Shown in pieces: positions 39,175-47,140 of a stretch of DNA of 64,000 nucleotides. A program made the position numbers and the translations under genes. Position 1 is the stretch's first letter. Each line of letters begins with the position of its first letter. Source of the stretch: Massilia alkalitolerans DSM 17462 (GTDB lineage: Bacteria > Pseudomonadota > Gammaproteobacteria > Burkholderiales > Burkholderiaceae_D); contig NZ_ATYR01000011.1 of NCBI RefSeq assembly GCF_000427785.1, positions 124,291 through 188,290 on the forward strand, written 5' to 3'. Under the pieces are notes generated by a model. The model was not told the DNA's origin. It was given only the letters and a program-made list of their open reading frames with translations, and did no database searches.

Positions 39175-40107
39175 TTACGCCGCGACGGTGGGTGTGGCCA
39201 CGGCTGCCGGCGCTGCCGCGCTGGCGGCCGGCGCCGCGCGGCCGGCATTGCGGATCTGCAGGAAGTACACGTCTTCGAGATCCGGCTCGACGCTGACAAA
39301 GCCATCGTCGGGCTGGGACTCGGCAAAGACGTTGATCTGCGGGCGGCCGGCCACCAGGCGGGTAGACAGCACGTTGAATCGCTCCTGGTAAAGCGCCAGC
39401 TCGTCCTGGCTGACGGTGCGGCGCCAGACGTGGTTCCTGAGGGTCTCGATGGCCGCCTGCGGTTCGCCCTGCAGCAGCACGGTTCCCCTGGCGATCATGG
39501 CCATGCGCGGACACAGGTCGGTGACGTCCTCGACGATGTGGGTGGACAGGATCACGACCACCTGCTCGCCGATCTTGGCCAGCAGGTTCAGGAAGCGGTT
39601 GCGTTCATCCGGATCGAGGCCGGCGGTAGGCTCGTCGACGATCACCAGGCGCGGCGCGCCGAGCAGCGCCTGGGCGATGCCGAAGCGCTGGCGCATGCCG
39701 CCCGAATAGGTGCCGAGTGCGCGCTTGCGCGCGTCCCAGAGATTGGTCTGCTGCAGCAGCGCTTCGACCGCTTCCTTGCGCTCGCCCTTGCCGGTCAGCC
39801 CCTTGAGGACGGCGAAGTGGCTCAGCAGCCGTTCGGCACTCACCTTCTGGTAGACGCCGAAGTCCTGGGGCAGGTAGCCGAGCTGGCGGCGCAACCCTTC
39901 CTTGTCCTTCAGGACGTCGAGGCCGTGGAAATGGATGCTTCCGCTATCGGGATCCTGCAGCGTGGCGATGGTGCGCATCAGCGAGGACTTGCCGGCGCCG
40001 TTCGGCCCCAGCAGCCCGAACATTCCGTTGGGGATGTCGAGGCTGACATCGTTGATGGCCTTGACGCCATTGGCATAGGTCTTGTTGAGCTGCTTGATCG
40101 ATAGCAT
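39175..40107 (-). CDS. ABC transporter ATP-binding protein
   Basis: Energises the adjacent permease-peptidase fusion. The 310-residue protein has Walker A GPNGAGKSS, the signature YSGGMRQRFGIAQALLG and Walker B LVIVDEPTAGLDP, with LSTHIVEDV as the switch His. A roughly 90-residue C-terminal extension ends in an Ala/Pro-rich tail. First gene of the two-gene operon. Substrate unknown. Confidence 0.93.
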   Translation of the reverse strand: MLSIKQLNKTYANGVKAINDVSLDIPNGMFGLLGPNGAGKSSLMRTIATLQDPDSGSIHFHGLDVLKDKEGLRRQLGYLPQDFGVYQKVSAERLLSHFAVLKGLTGKGERKEAVEALLQQTNLWDARKRALGTYSGGMRQRFGIAQALLGAPRLVIVDEPTAGLDPDERNRFLNLLAKIGEQVVVILSTHIVEDVTDLCPRMAMIARGTVLLQGEPQAAIETLRNHVWRRTVSQDELALYQERFNVLSTRLVAGRPQINVFAESQPDDGFVSVEPDLEDVYFLQIRNAGRAAPAASAAAPAAVATPTVAA

Positions 40108-40422
40108 CTGCTGGTTCTCCAGGTTCCGTTGAATGGTTCGCTGCCTTGACGTCCATGAGACAAGACAAATATTGCCGTGAAGATAATGTACAGATACCAG
40201 AAAGCAATGCCAGACTTTTTACGACCAAGGACTGGAAACAGGGGACGAATGACGTTTTTTTGTCATAAGCGAACATCGAAAAGACGGCTTTGATTCAGGC
40301 TGCATAAGCATTCGCGCCACGCCCCGCGCATGCCATGCGAACGAGGGCCGCGCTGCCTTTGCCCAGACCGGCGATAATCATCGTTCGCGACCCCATTCGC
40401 CTCACCTACACAAGCACTTCAC
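40108..40422. other. Intergenic region between the ABC operon and apt
   Basis: This 315-bp stretch separates divergently transcribed genes and should carry both promoters. I see no RNA gene, strong hairpin or further coding sequence in it. Confidence 0.4.
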
Positions 40423-40935
40423 ATGAACAACTTTAACGATGTTCCACTGGAATTCTTCCAGGATTACCCGGAACCGGGCGTCAATTTCATCGACGTCGGC
40501 TGCATTTTCGACAACCCGGAACATTGGCGCCTCGCCATCGACACCCTGCACGCGCAGACCGACGACTTGCACTTCGACTTCATCCTGGCCATGGACGCGC
40601 GCGGATTCATGATTGCCGGCGCGCTCGCTTTGGAGCACAAGGTCGGCTTCGCCATGGCGCGCAAGGCAGGTAAATTGCCCGGCAAATCGATCAGCATCGA
40701 TTACAAGCGCGAATACGGCAGCGCGACCATCGAGATCCAGCCAGAGCGGATCAAGGGCCAGCGGGTGCTGATCGTCGACGACGTGCTGGCCACCGGCGGC
40801 ACCATCGAAGCGGCAGCGTCCCTGCTGCGCCAGATCGGCAAAGAGGTGGTCGGTGCGGCCGCCCTGTTCGACATCGCATTCTTCAAGGACAAGCGCGCGC
40901 TGACCATGCCCGTCGTGACCCTGCGCGACGTCTGA
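40423..40935 (+). CDS. apt: Adenine phosphoribosyltransferase
   Basis: Salvages adenine with PRPP to AMP. The 170-residue type I phosphoribosyltransferase contains the PRPP motif VLIVDDVLATGGT, the FILAMDARGFMIAGALA segment and FAMARKAGKLPG, matching Apt, with YPEPGVNFIDVG at the N-terminus. Slightly shorter than E. coli Apt (183). It is the last intact chromosomal gene before the insertion in comM. Confidence 0.9.
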   Translation: MNNFNDVPLEFFQDYPEPGVNFIDVGCIFDNPEHWRLAIDTLHAQTDDLHFDFILAMDARGFMIAGALALEHKVGFAMARKAGKLPGKSISIDYKREYGSATIEIQPERIKGQRVLIVDDVLATGGTIEAAASLLRQIGKEVVGAAALFDIAFFKDKRALTMPVVTLRDV

Positions 40936-41032
40936 CCTGCAGGTACTGAATCAGCGCACGCTTGGGTGTGCTCAACGAAGCGTCTGCGAAGCGGTGCGAC
41001 CATCCTGCGAGTCCCTACTTGCCAGGAAACCC

Positions 41033-41146
41033 ATGAGTCTCGCCGTGTTACGAAGCCGCGCCCTCGCCGGCATGGACGCGCCCGCGGTCAACGTCGAAGT
41101 CCACCTGGCCAACGGCCTCCCCGCCTTTACCATGGTGGGGTTATAA
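41033..41146 (+). pseudogene. comM: 5' remnant of comM cut by the integrated element
   Basis: The remnant reads MSLAVLRSRALAGMDAPAVN, then VEVHLANGLPAFT: the first 33 residues of ComM/YifB, the Mg-chelatase-like helicase. After the ACC codon at 41129-41131 the family sequence stops and element DNA adds MVGL and a TAA that lies inside a TATAAT hexamer. The remaining 471 codons continue at 62550 in the same frame, so excision would restore a 504-residue ComM, the usual size. Confidence 0.93.
41129..41133. other. attL core
   Basis: ACCAT at the left junction. The sequence to its left is comM codons; the sequence to its right (GGTGGGGTTATAATGG) is element DNA. The exact crossover dinucleotide used by the recombinase cannot be told from one copy. 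Confidence 0.7.
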
Positions 41147-41147
41147 T
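41142..41147 (+). promoter_or_regulatory. -10 half of a split promoter at the element's left end
   Basis: A consensus TATAAT lies 68 bp before the recombinase start. In the integrated state the hexamer 16 bp upstream is CCCGCC from comM, not a usable -35. In a circularised element the right end would supply TTTACA (62538-62543) at exactly 16 bp. See the matching entry at 62538. Confidence 0.6.
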
Positions 41148-41174
41148 GGCACCACTCAAACCAACTTAAAAACA

Positions 41175-41199
41175 GCAGATTTCCAACATTGGTATCTGC
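41175..41199 (+). repeat. Hairpin in the recombinase leader
   Basis: GCAGAT at 41175-41180 pairs with ATCTGC at 41194-41199, and CCAA pairs with TTGG inside, giving a stem with one small bulge. It lies between the split -10 and the recombinase ATG; it may bind the recombinase or shape the mRNA leader. Confidence 0.55.
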
Positions 41200-41214
41200 C
41201 TGTTCTATAGCCAA

Positions 41215-42960
41215 ATGCCAAGCCACACGCTCAAAGTCGACGTCCATGCGGACTCTGCCCCAAGACCGATTGCGTACAGCTACGTCCGATTTTCGACGGC
41301 CAAACAGGAACTCGGGGACTCGCTTCGCCGGCAAGTCGCGATGGCCGAAGAGTATTGCGCGAAACACAACCTTGACCTGCACCCGGTCTCATACCGTGAC
41401 CTGGGCGTGTCGGCATTCAAACGCAAGAACGTTGAGAAGGGGGCACTGGCGGCCTTTATCGACGCAGTTAAGTCAGGAAAGGTGCCAAGGGGCAGCTACC
41501 TGGTAGTTGAACAGTTCGACCGGCTGTCCAGGGCCGACGTCGACATGGCGGTGAAGTTACTGCTCGACCTTGTGCATAGCGGAATCGTGCTGGTGACCCT
41601 CGTCGATGAGAAGATTTGGAACCGGGAGACCATTAAGGACATTGGCAACCTCATCCTCGCAATCGTGTTCATGTCGCGTGCGAATAATGAGAGTGCGATG
41701 AAAGCCGACCGTCTCAGTAAAATCTGGGGACAAAAGCAACTGAAAGCCGGCCAACCGGGCACGCGTATTGTGACAAGCGAGTGTCCGCGCTGGCTCCTTC
41801 CTAACGACGACAAAACGGGATTTATCGTCAGAGATGAGCGCGTCGAGAGCATTCGGCGAGTATTCGAAATGCGCATCGGCGGCTTCGGTATCGTGTCAAT
41901 AGTGAACCGGGCCAATAAAGAGAAGTGGCCCGTGCCTGGCAGCGGCGACAGTTGGCACACATCGCTAGTCGGCCGCCTGCTGCACAACCGCTCTCTCCTG
42001 GGCGAATACCACCCCCACAAAATGGACGACAACGGCCAACGTGTTCCAGTGGGTGACCCGGTACTTGGCTACTTCCCTGTTGTGCTTGACGAGCAGACAT
42101 TCCTGCGAGCTCAGGCTGTAGCTGACCGTAAGGGCCAGTTCCCGGGCCGGCGCGATGCAAGTCTCAAGAACTGGCTTCAAGGCCTGTTGAGGTGCAGCTG
42201 CGGCCAATCATTTGTACGTAAAAACAAGCAGTCGTCGAAACAACCCGGGTACGCACGCTATTACTGCACGGCACGCAATCGTGGCCTAACCGACTGCCCG
42301 TCCTTGGGCGCCACCGAGATTGAAGGCACAATCATCAGCGCTGTATCTCAGATAGCACCGCAATTCTGGAATGGTACCGCACGGCTAGAGGAGTTAACCG
42401 GCCTCGCCGATGTCCAAGAAGTTGACTTACGCGCCGCTAAGGAAAAGAGCAACCGATTTGCCGAGGCAATCGGAAGTTCAAAGGCGCCGATTGCGTCGTT
42501 GATGCAGCGCCTGACGGCGGCCGAGGCAGAGGTAGAAACGGCTGAGAAGGCCCTGGCTGCGACGCGTGCAGAGATGTCGGAATTAAGCGGCGATAGCGAG
42601 TCGGTGTTTGCAAATATTGTTGACGCAATCAAGAACGTTAACTCTTTAGATGCTCGCGCCGCCCTACGAGAAGAATTGTCACGAGTGCTTTTGAAGTGCG
42701 TCGTCGATGCGGAAGCACGAGTTGTTGACATGTACATCCGCGGCGACAGCCAGCCTATTCAGGTGCCACTCGGGAACAAACAGGATGTGTCTGAAATCTC
42801 CCATGAGTCGTACATCAAAAGCGGCGGCTCTAAAATTCACATTACACCTGAAAGAGCACCGGTAATGGCCGGGCTGACGTTCACGCTACAGCAGCCCGAG
42901 GACTATGAAGCGTATTTGGCATCCCTGCCTGGAGATGACGTACGCCCTGACGAATCATAA
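41215..42960 (+). CDS. Large serine recombinase (integrase of the element)
   Basis: Catalyses integration into, and excision from, comM. The 581-residue protein has an N-terminal resolvase domain (YSYVRFSTAKQ, nucleophile Ser27; EQFDRLSRADVDMAVKLL), the recombinase domain (about residues 185-300, with SWHTSLVGRLLHNRSLLGEY), a zinc ribbon (Cys at RCSCGQ near 325 and in CTARNRGLTDCPS near 351) and a coiled-coil segment (about 395-460). Size and order match large serine integrases. No clear Shine-Dalgarno precedes the ATG. It is the first gene inside the left end, as expected for an integrase next to its att site. A recombination directionality factor is not recognised among the small genes. Confidence 0.93.
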   Translation: MPSHTLKVDVHADSAPRPIAYSYVRFSTAKQELGDSLRRQVAMAEEYCAKHNLDLHPVSYRDLGVSAFKRKNVEKGALAAFIDAVKSGKVPRGSYLVVEQFDRLSRADVDMAVKLLLDLVHSGIVLVTLVDEKIWNRETIKDIGNLILAIVFMSRANNESAMKADRLSKIWGQKQLKAGQPGTRIVTSECPRWLLPNDDKTGFIVRDERVESIRRVFEMRIGGFGIVSIVNRANKEKWPVPGSGDSWHTSLVGRLLHNRSLLGEYHPHKMDDNGQRVPVGDPVLGYFPVVLDEQTFLRAQAVADRKGQFPGRRDASLKNWLQGLLRCSCGQSFVRKNKQSSKQPGYARYYCTARNRGLTDCPSLGATEIEGTIISAVSQIAPQFWNGTARLEELTGLADVQEVDLRAAKEKSNRFAEAIGSSKAPIASLMQRLTAAEAEVETAEKALAATRAEMSELSGDSESVFANIVDAIKNVNSLDARAALREELSRVLLKCVVDAEARVVDMYIRGDSQPIQVPLGNKQDVSEISHESYIKSGGSKIHITPERAPVMAGLTFTLQQPEDYEAYLASLPGDDVRPDES

Positions 42961-42975
42961 TCCAGCGTCAATGTA

Positions 42976-43000
42976 GGCGGAGCGGAGCCGGGGGCAGGCC
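42976..43000 (+). repeat. Dispersed GC-rich repeat, left copy
   Basis: GCGGAGCGGAGCCGGGGGCA followed by GGCC lies 16 bp after the recombinase stop codon. A near-identical copy (one base shorter) is at 62031-62054, near the other end of the element and 10 bp after another stop codon. Confidence 0.5.
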
Positions 43001-43011
43001 AGCCAAATTTA

Positions 43012-43054
43012 CTCGGAGGGCACCCTGCGGTGAATCACCTGGTGCCTCTCCGAG
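43012..43054 (+). repeat. Inverted repeat downstream of the recombinase
   Basis: CTCGGAGGGCACC (43012-43024) pairs with GGTGCCTCTCCGAG (43041-43054), one extra T breaking the symmetry, and the loop contains a smaller GGTGA/TCACC stem. No T-tract follows, so it is a stable RNA or DNA structure rather than a plain terminator. Confidence 0.55.
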
Positions 43055-43068
43055 CAACAGTGTCCACA

Positions 43069-43102
43069 CAAAAAACGAACGCAGGCTGTGCGTCCGCGTT
43101 CG
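43069..43102 (-). terminator. Minus-strand terminator-like hairpin
   Basis: On the minus strand CGAACGC and GCGTTCG form a 7-bp stem with a 13-base loop, followed by six T (43070-43075). It would end transcripts arriving from the right, yet no minus-strand gene is evident there. Confidence 0.5.
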
Positions 43103-43527
43103 CCAGCCCCTCCGCAGCGCCGCTGCATCATGGAGACCCCAGGGCGCAATGCCCACCTTGTATAGCAACCTGTGCGAAGGAGCACCCTCCCCTGCTGTTG
43201 CCAGGTAGCGATGCGGTGCAGGAACCAGTGCAGCCGAAAACTCGCGTTTGGAAAAACAACGCCGCCTTGGCAAACGCTACCTCCAAGTCACCTCCGCACT
43301 AAATGTAAGAGCCATCCGCCCTTGCTAGCACGAGCACGGCTGGCACTCGGTCTGTGTCGCAGCAGTAGCATCCACCGCATCCACTACCGCACATCGTACG
43401 CGCACCAGGGAGCATCGTCCTTGATATCAAATAGGCGGTTGGCGTCCGCAGCAAGGGGTAAGTGCTGTTGGCCAGAGTGTGCGGCTCAGGGGGCGTCGCA
43501 GAACTCGCGGTGCGTGCACATCGTTTC

Positions 43528-43733
43528 GACGTAGCGGCTCGGTCGCTGGCGCAGCTGGCGAGCGGGTTGAGCGGCTGCCCGGGGGTTGGCGCGTCGACGT
43601 AGCGGTTCGTGCGCCGGCGGAGCTGGCGCAGGGGCTAAGCGGCAGGACTGTGATTCACCGCGTCGACCCAGCGGTTCGTGCGCCGGCGAAGCTGGGGCAC
43701 GGATTGAGCGGCACGCCAAGTTGTTGTGCCGGT
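43528..43733. repeat. Three degenerate tandem repeats of 68-69 bp
   Basis: Units start at 43528 (GACGTAGCGGCTCGGTCGCT), 43596 (GACGTAGCGGTTCGTGCGCC) and 43665 (GACCCAGCGGTTCGTGCGCC); the second and third are the most alike. Each contains a (T/C)T(G/A)AGCGGC box. In one plus-strand frame the units translate as repeated VRAPAELAQGLSG-like segments, but the frame has no credible start, so coding is doubtful. Confidence 0.65.
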
Positions 43734-44125
43734 ACGCGGAGGTCGGTCCTGCGTCCGCGGAGCGGGCGCGGGGCCGGTCGGAGTGCCAGGCATTGTACAG
43801 AGTCCGCAGCTCGTTCACGTGTCCGCGGCAGCGGGAACGGGAGCGGGCGGAGTGCCAGTGTGCCTGCATCAACTCTGCGCATTCACGCATACAAATTCTG
43901 TGCAAGCCCCGGGGTCGTATTACAGCGCCAGCCTGCTGAACACCGGGACGCCCCCGGTTTTGCAAATAGCATATTCCCCGGCGAGAGGGCTTCGGCGCGT
44001 CGCAGCCTAATCGCTAGCAACGCTCAGGTGAAATACTTGGCCAACCCGTTTTTCAGACGTTATTTCATGCGCCGAAGGGGGCGCCGAAGTCCACGCCAAA
44101 GCCCGCGCCGAAGGGCTTAGTCACA

Positions 44126-44139
44126 ACTACTCGAGTAGT
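44126..44139. promoter_or_regulatory. 14-bp perfect palindrome before the replication/relaxation-like gene
   Basis: ACTACTCGAGTAGT is a perfect palindrome ending 61 bp before the ATG at 44201, followed at once by a second small one (GCTA, TACG, TAGC). A dimeric regulator site is plausible. Confidence 0.45.
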
Positions 44140-44200
44140 AGCTATACGTAGCAGACTGACCGCAAGTCGAACACCCAAAAATAACAAAAACGGAGCGACT

Positions 44201-45109
44201 ATGAGCACTACAAACACCCCTAGCCGTGGCCTCGACAATCGTATCAAACTGCGTCTGAACCAAGAGAAGGTTCTCGTTTCTCTTCATCGGTTTGGATGGC
44301 TGCCCGTACGCCAAGTACACCTCGCCTGCTGGCCAACCGAAGCGACTCCCCGCAACGCCCAACGCTATCTGGCGCAGTTGCTCGAGCTGGGCCAAGTCCA
44401 ATTTAAGGTTGGCCCGGACGGTAGCCGCGTCTATGCCCTGACTCTAAAAGGAGCTCGCCGTCTGCGCAATGAGCTCGGACTTAAGGCCACGTATGACAAA
44501 GACTTCGCAGGCCGTGCGATGCCGTCGTATCACCATCGTTGCCTCGCGAACGAGGTAGCATTCGCCTGGACGAAGCTGAACGGTCCTGCGGCAGGCTACT
44601 ACACAGAACATGAAATCGCGGCCGGCCGGGCCCCGGTCACGTCAGCACCGAAGCTTATGTCTGACCCTTGTGGCAAGGTTCCCGATGGGCTCCTGACCTG
44701 CGAGTTCGCAGTCGACGAAAACAACACATACGCCACTTGGTACGGATGGGTTGAAGTCGAGTACAGCGATAAGCCCAAGCCTGCGCACCAGCATATGGTA
44801 CGCGCCCTGTGCGATGTCATCGGCTATGGAAAGTCACCGTGGGAAATCGGGTCGGCCGGCGCTATGCAGTTCGCTGTAGTTGTCTGCCCTCATGTTCGCC
44901 AAGAGTACAAATTGGTCGAAGGTGTTCTGGAGTTTTTGAGCCAGAACTCGCAAAACTACAACGTGCTGCGTATCGTGAACAACCTCAATATCTGGCGCCC
45001 AGGTGCCGAAGAAGGCATCCCACTCCGCATGTGGATGGACGACAAACCCGACATGCTCGCGCTGCGTCACCAGCTGAAGTTGTGGTGGCCAGCGCTGCCA
45101 AAGCCCTGA
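44201..45109 (+). CDS. Winged-helix protein resembling replication-relaxation family proteins
   Basis: The 302-residue product opens with a winged-helix-like region (residues about 18-85: KVLVSLHRFGWLPVRQVHLACW, RYLAQLLELGQVQFK, GSRVYALTLKGARRL). A mixed alpha/beta part with a basic patch follows (KPAHQHMVRALCDVIGYG). This layout resembles Replic_Relax-type proteins of plasmids and integrative elements, which take part in replication start or mobilisation. The match is by pattern only. It stands alone, preceded by palindromes and a GGAGC ribosome-binding site. Confidence 0.55.
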   Translation: MSTTNTPSRGLDNRIKLRLNQEKVLVSLHRFGWLPVRQVHLACWPTEATPRNAQRYLAQLLELGQVQFKVGPDGSRVYALTLKGARRLRNELGLKATYDKDFAGRAMPSYHHRCLANEVAFAWTKLNGPAAGYYTEHEIAAGRAPVTSAPKLMSDPCGKVPDGLLTCEFAVDENNTYATWYGWVEVEYSDKPKPAHQHMVRALCDVIGYGKSPWEIGSAGAMQFAVVVCPHVRQEYKLVEGVLEFLSQNSQNYNVLRIVNNLNIWRPGAEEGIPLRMWMDDKPDMLALRHQLKLWWPALPKP

Positions 45110-45415
45110 AAGATAGCCCGGCGGAACAAGTCTCACTAAGCAGGCTGTGCAAGTGCTGGCCCCCCCCCCGCTTCCCTGCCTCAATTGCCCAGCCAGATAA
45201 CCTGGATGGCTGTGCGACCATTCGCTCGCAATACCAACTAGCCGGCCCTTCCATTGGCCATTTGTCGGGGCCGAATTTGAAGCGCCATGGAGCGCAGCTA
45301 GACGCCGACGACTTCTACCAGACCTGTGGGTCGCGAATGGCCGCACCGAACCCACTTCTTGCCCGCTTTTCATAGCCTTCCATATGCTAGGAATTAGAGG
45401 GCCTTTACACGTTAG
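45110..45415. other. Intergenic region without a recognised gene
   Basis: A 306-bp stretch between the preceding gene and the convergent small basic-protein gene. It contains a run of ten C near 45161-45170; no coding sequence or strong hairpin is supported. Confidence 0.4.
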
Positions 45416-45610
45416 TTATGTACGCCAAGGGGGAGCAAGATTAGACAAGTCGAGAATCTTTGACTTGGGCTGCTTTGAGCTGCGCCGCTTTTGGGCGGTC
45501 GCCTTCTGCCGGGCTCGGTACTCCCGCGCCGCTGAGGCATTCGCAGACTTTTTCTCGTCTATAGTCATGTGTTGTAAAGGCCGCCCTACCGCCCTTTTTT
45601 CTGTTGACAT
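45416..45610 (-). CDS. Small basic protein, possible DNA-binding regulator
   Basis: A 64-residue, Lys/Arg-rich product beginning MSTEKRAVGRPLQHMTIDEK with SANASAAREYRARQKA. Short GRP-(x)n-M-T-(x)-E-E/K proteins with an Ala/Arg-rich helix are common in phages and plasmids, with no settled role. It faces away from the perfect 23-bp inverted repeat 110 bp upstream, which might be its own operator (inference). Confidence 0.55.
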   Translation of the reverse strand: MSTEKRAVGRPLQHMTIDEKKSANASAAREYRARQKATAQKRRSSKQPKSKILDLSNLAPPWRT

Positions 45611-45719
45611 GATGACTCTACTTTGGTGTTGAAGAAGTCTTGTTTAGCGAGACAAGTTATATGATGCGTCGTCATCCACGACGTACTGGCGCTCATCCAG
45701 ACAGGGGGAGTAGAGGCTC

Positions 45720-45783
45720 GTTGAATTTCGATGACGCGTCATATTTATACGCATATAAAAATGACGCGTCATCGAAATTCAAC
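45720..45783. repeat. Perfect 23-bp inverted repeat with nested 12-bp palindromes
   Basis: Arm 45720-45742 (GTTGAATTTCGATGACGCGT plus CAT) and arm 45761-45783 are exact reverse complements around an 18-base AT-rich loop. Each arm contains the self-palindrome ATGACGCGTCAT, the two centred 30 bp (about three helical turns) apart. An imperfect relative (GATGCGTCGTCATC) lies at 45664-45677. It lies between the small basic-protein gene start and the gajB end. Candidate roles: paired operator, replication or partition site, or bidirectional terminator. Confidence 0.85.
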
Positions 45784-45880
45784 GCAAAAAGAATGGGGCA
45801 GGATTTTGGCTGCGGTTGCACAAAAAACAATTCTCGCACAGAAATCGTCCCTCCGGCTGAGTTCCGGCAAGACATAACTT

Positions 45881-47140
45881 CTAAACGAAAGGTGGTTGCC
45901 TCAGGGCCGCTGCCGCTTGGACTAGCACTACGCACTGCCGTTTTGCGCGTGTTACTGCGTTATAGAGCAACCGACGCTTCTGCTCATCATCCCCTCCAGT
46001 AGCTGCTGGCCATAGGACGACCACATGGTCGAATTCCCTGTTCTTTGCTCCGTGCACAGTCATAGCGACGTGCGAACTATCTCGGCGTACGAAGCTATGT
46101 TTCCGAGCGGTGAAACACCGGGTGATGGCACCCACAACCTCGTCCTTGGAGAATTCGAGCCGTCCTTTAGTGCGGCGCTGCCTGCTTAGCCAGGCACTGA
46201 CCTCGCTGTGCACGCGGATGTCGTCTCCGGCCGTGATGACTCTAAGGACATCAGGTACGCTCATTCTTTCATGTAATACGGCATTTGCAATGTATTCCTC
46301 CATGGCTTTGTTGTCAGAACGCTCCCATCGAACTGCATATGGGCCGTTTCCTTTCGTATTCGTTCTAGTGCCAACCCATGCAACTACATCACCTGCGAAC
46401 TTGTTTGCTGTCGTCGTAATGACAGCAACCCGCCGGCCGCGCGCCCAAGCGATGGCATTGGCGACGTAGCTGCCTGCCAGACCTGAATTAGAAGTTTGGA
46501 AGATTCGGAAGGCGCCCTCAGCCATTGGGCCCCGCCCTTGACGAATCGCACTAGCTGCAGTGAGAAGCTGAGCAATGTTTGTCCGCTTTGGCTCAATCAG
46601 TTCAATCCCCCCACAGACGGTTTCTAGCCACTGCACGGTCGGGTTGGGTCGTAAGTCCTCATTGAGGCACTGGAACTCATCTGCGGCTACCAGAAGCGTT
46701 ACGTGCATCGCCAGATTTTGAACGATGTTCAACCGCTCTTGGCTCAAGTCTTGTGCCTCGTCCAAGATAACGATTGGGTAGGTTGCGGCAACCCATTTGG
46801 CAACGAAGGCGTGTGCGAGAAGCTTGGAAGCTGCGTCGCAGACCTGGTCATAGGCATCCGCTCCGGGAGGGGCAATACCTAACGCAGCAAGGAGCGACCG
46901 CCATCGAGTAACAATCTTTAAAGCAAAGCTATCCAGGACCACGCACTCATACTTGCGTGCGAGCGGGCCCAAAGCTGAGAGGCGCTCATCCAAGCGGCGC
47001 CGGGAGCCGTGCATGAAGGTAAGGGCCAAAACTTGTTGCCCAGCCTGCAGTGGGGACGTGTTCAACGTCTCTATTAAGGTAGACATAAGGCGATGCGTTT
47101 TACCGCATCCAGCGCCACCGCTAAAGAAGTGAATACTCAT
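45881..47140 (-). CDS. gajB: UvrD-like helicase, GajB-type Gabija component
   Basis: A 419-residue superfamily 1 helicase: Walker A GGAGCGKT at residues 8-15, DEAQD at 127-131, and motif VI-like RLLYNAVTRAKRQ near 395. It begins at the ATG overlapping the gajA stop (ATGA), so the two are translationally coupled. An OLD-type nuclease followed by a UvrD-like helicase is the defining arrangement of Gabija, where GajB senses DNA ends and activates GajA. This copy is somewhat shorter than the roughly 490-residue reference GajB. Confidence 0.82.
   Translation of the reverse strand: MSIHFFSGGAGCGKTHRLMSTLIETLNTSPLQAGQQVLALTFMHGSRRRLDERLSALGPLARKYECVVLDSFALKIVTRWRSLLAALGIAPPGADAYDQVCDAASKLLAHAFVAKWVAATYPIVILDEAQDLSQERLNIVQNLAMHVTLLVAADEFQCLNEDLRPNPTVQWLETVCGGIELIEPKRTNIAQLLTAASAIRQGRGPMAEGAFRIFQTSNSGLAGSYVANAIAWARGRRVAVITTTANKFAGDVVAWVGTRTNTKGNGPYAVRWERSDNKAMEEYIANAVLHERMSVPDVLRVITAGDDIRVHSEVSAWLSRQRRTKGRLEFSKDEVVGAITRCFTARKHSFVRRDSSHVAMTVHGAKNREFDHVVVLWPAATGGDDEQKRRLLYNAVTRAKRQCVVLVQAAAALRQPPFV

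Larger units (their letters stand above)
42961..44200. other. Gene-poor 1.2-kb stretch of the element
   Basis: No convincing gene was found here. Open frames exist on both strands in 43030-44120, but they overlap each other and show low-complexity Arg/Ala/Pro content without family resemblance or good ribosome-binding sites. The stretch holds an inverted repeat, a minus-strand terminator-like hairpin, a tandem repeat array and a 14-bp palindrome, entered separately. Confidence 0.5.

Noticed and set aside
41126..41147. A complete promoter at attL in the integrated state, using TTTACC as -35
   Set aside because: TTTACC at 41126-41131 is only 10 bp from TATAAT, too close for sigma-70.
43528..43733. 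CRISPR-like array
   Set aside because: Units are adjacent without spacers, diverged, and no cas genes are present.
43486..44120. Protein genes on either strand across the tandem repeats
   Set aside because: Both strands are open, products are Arg/Pro/Ala low-complexity, and starts lack ribosome-binding sites.
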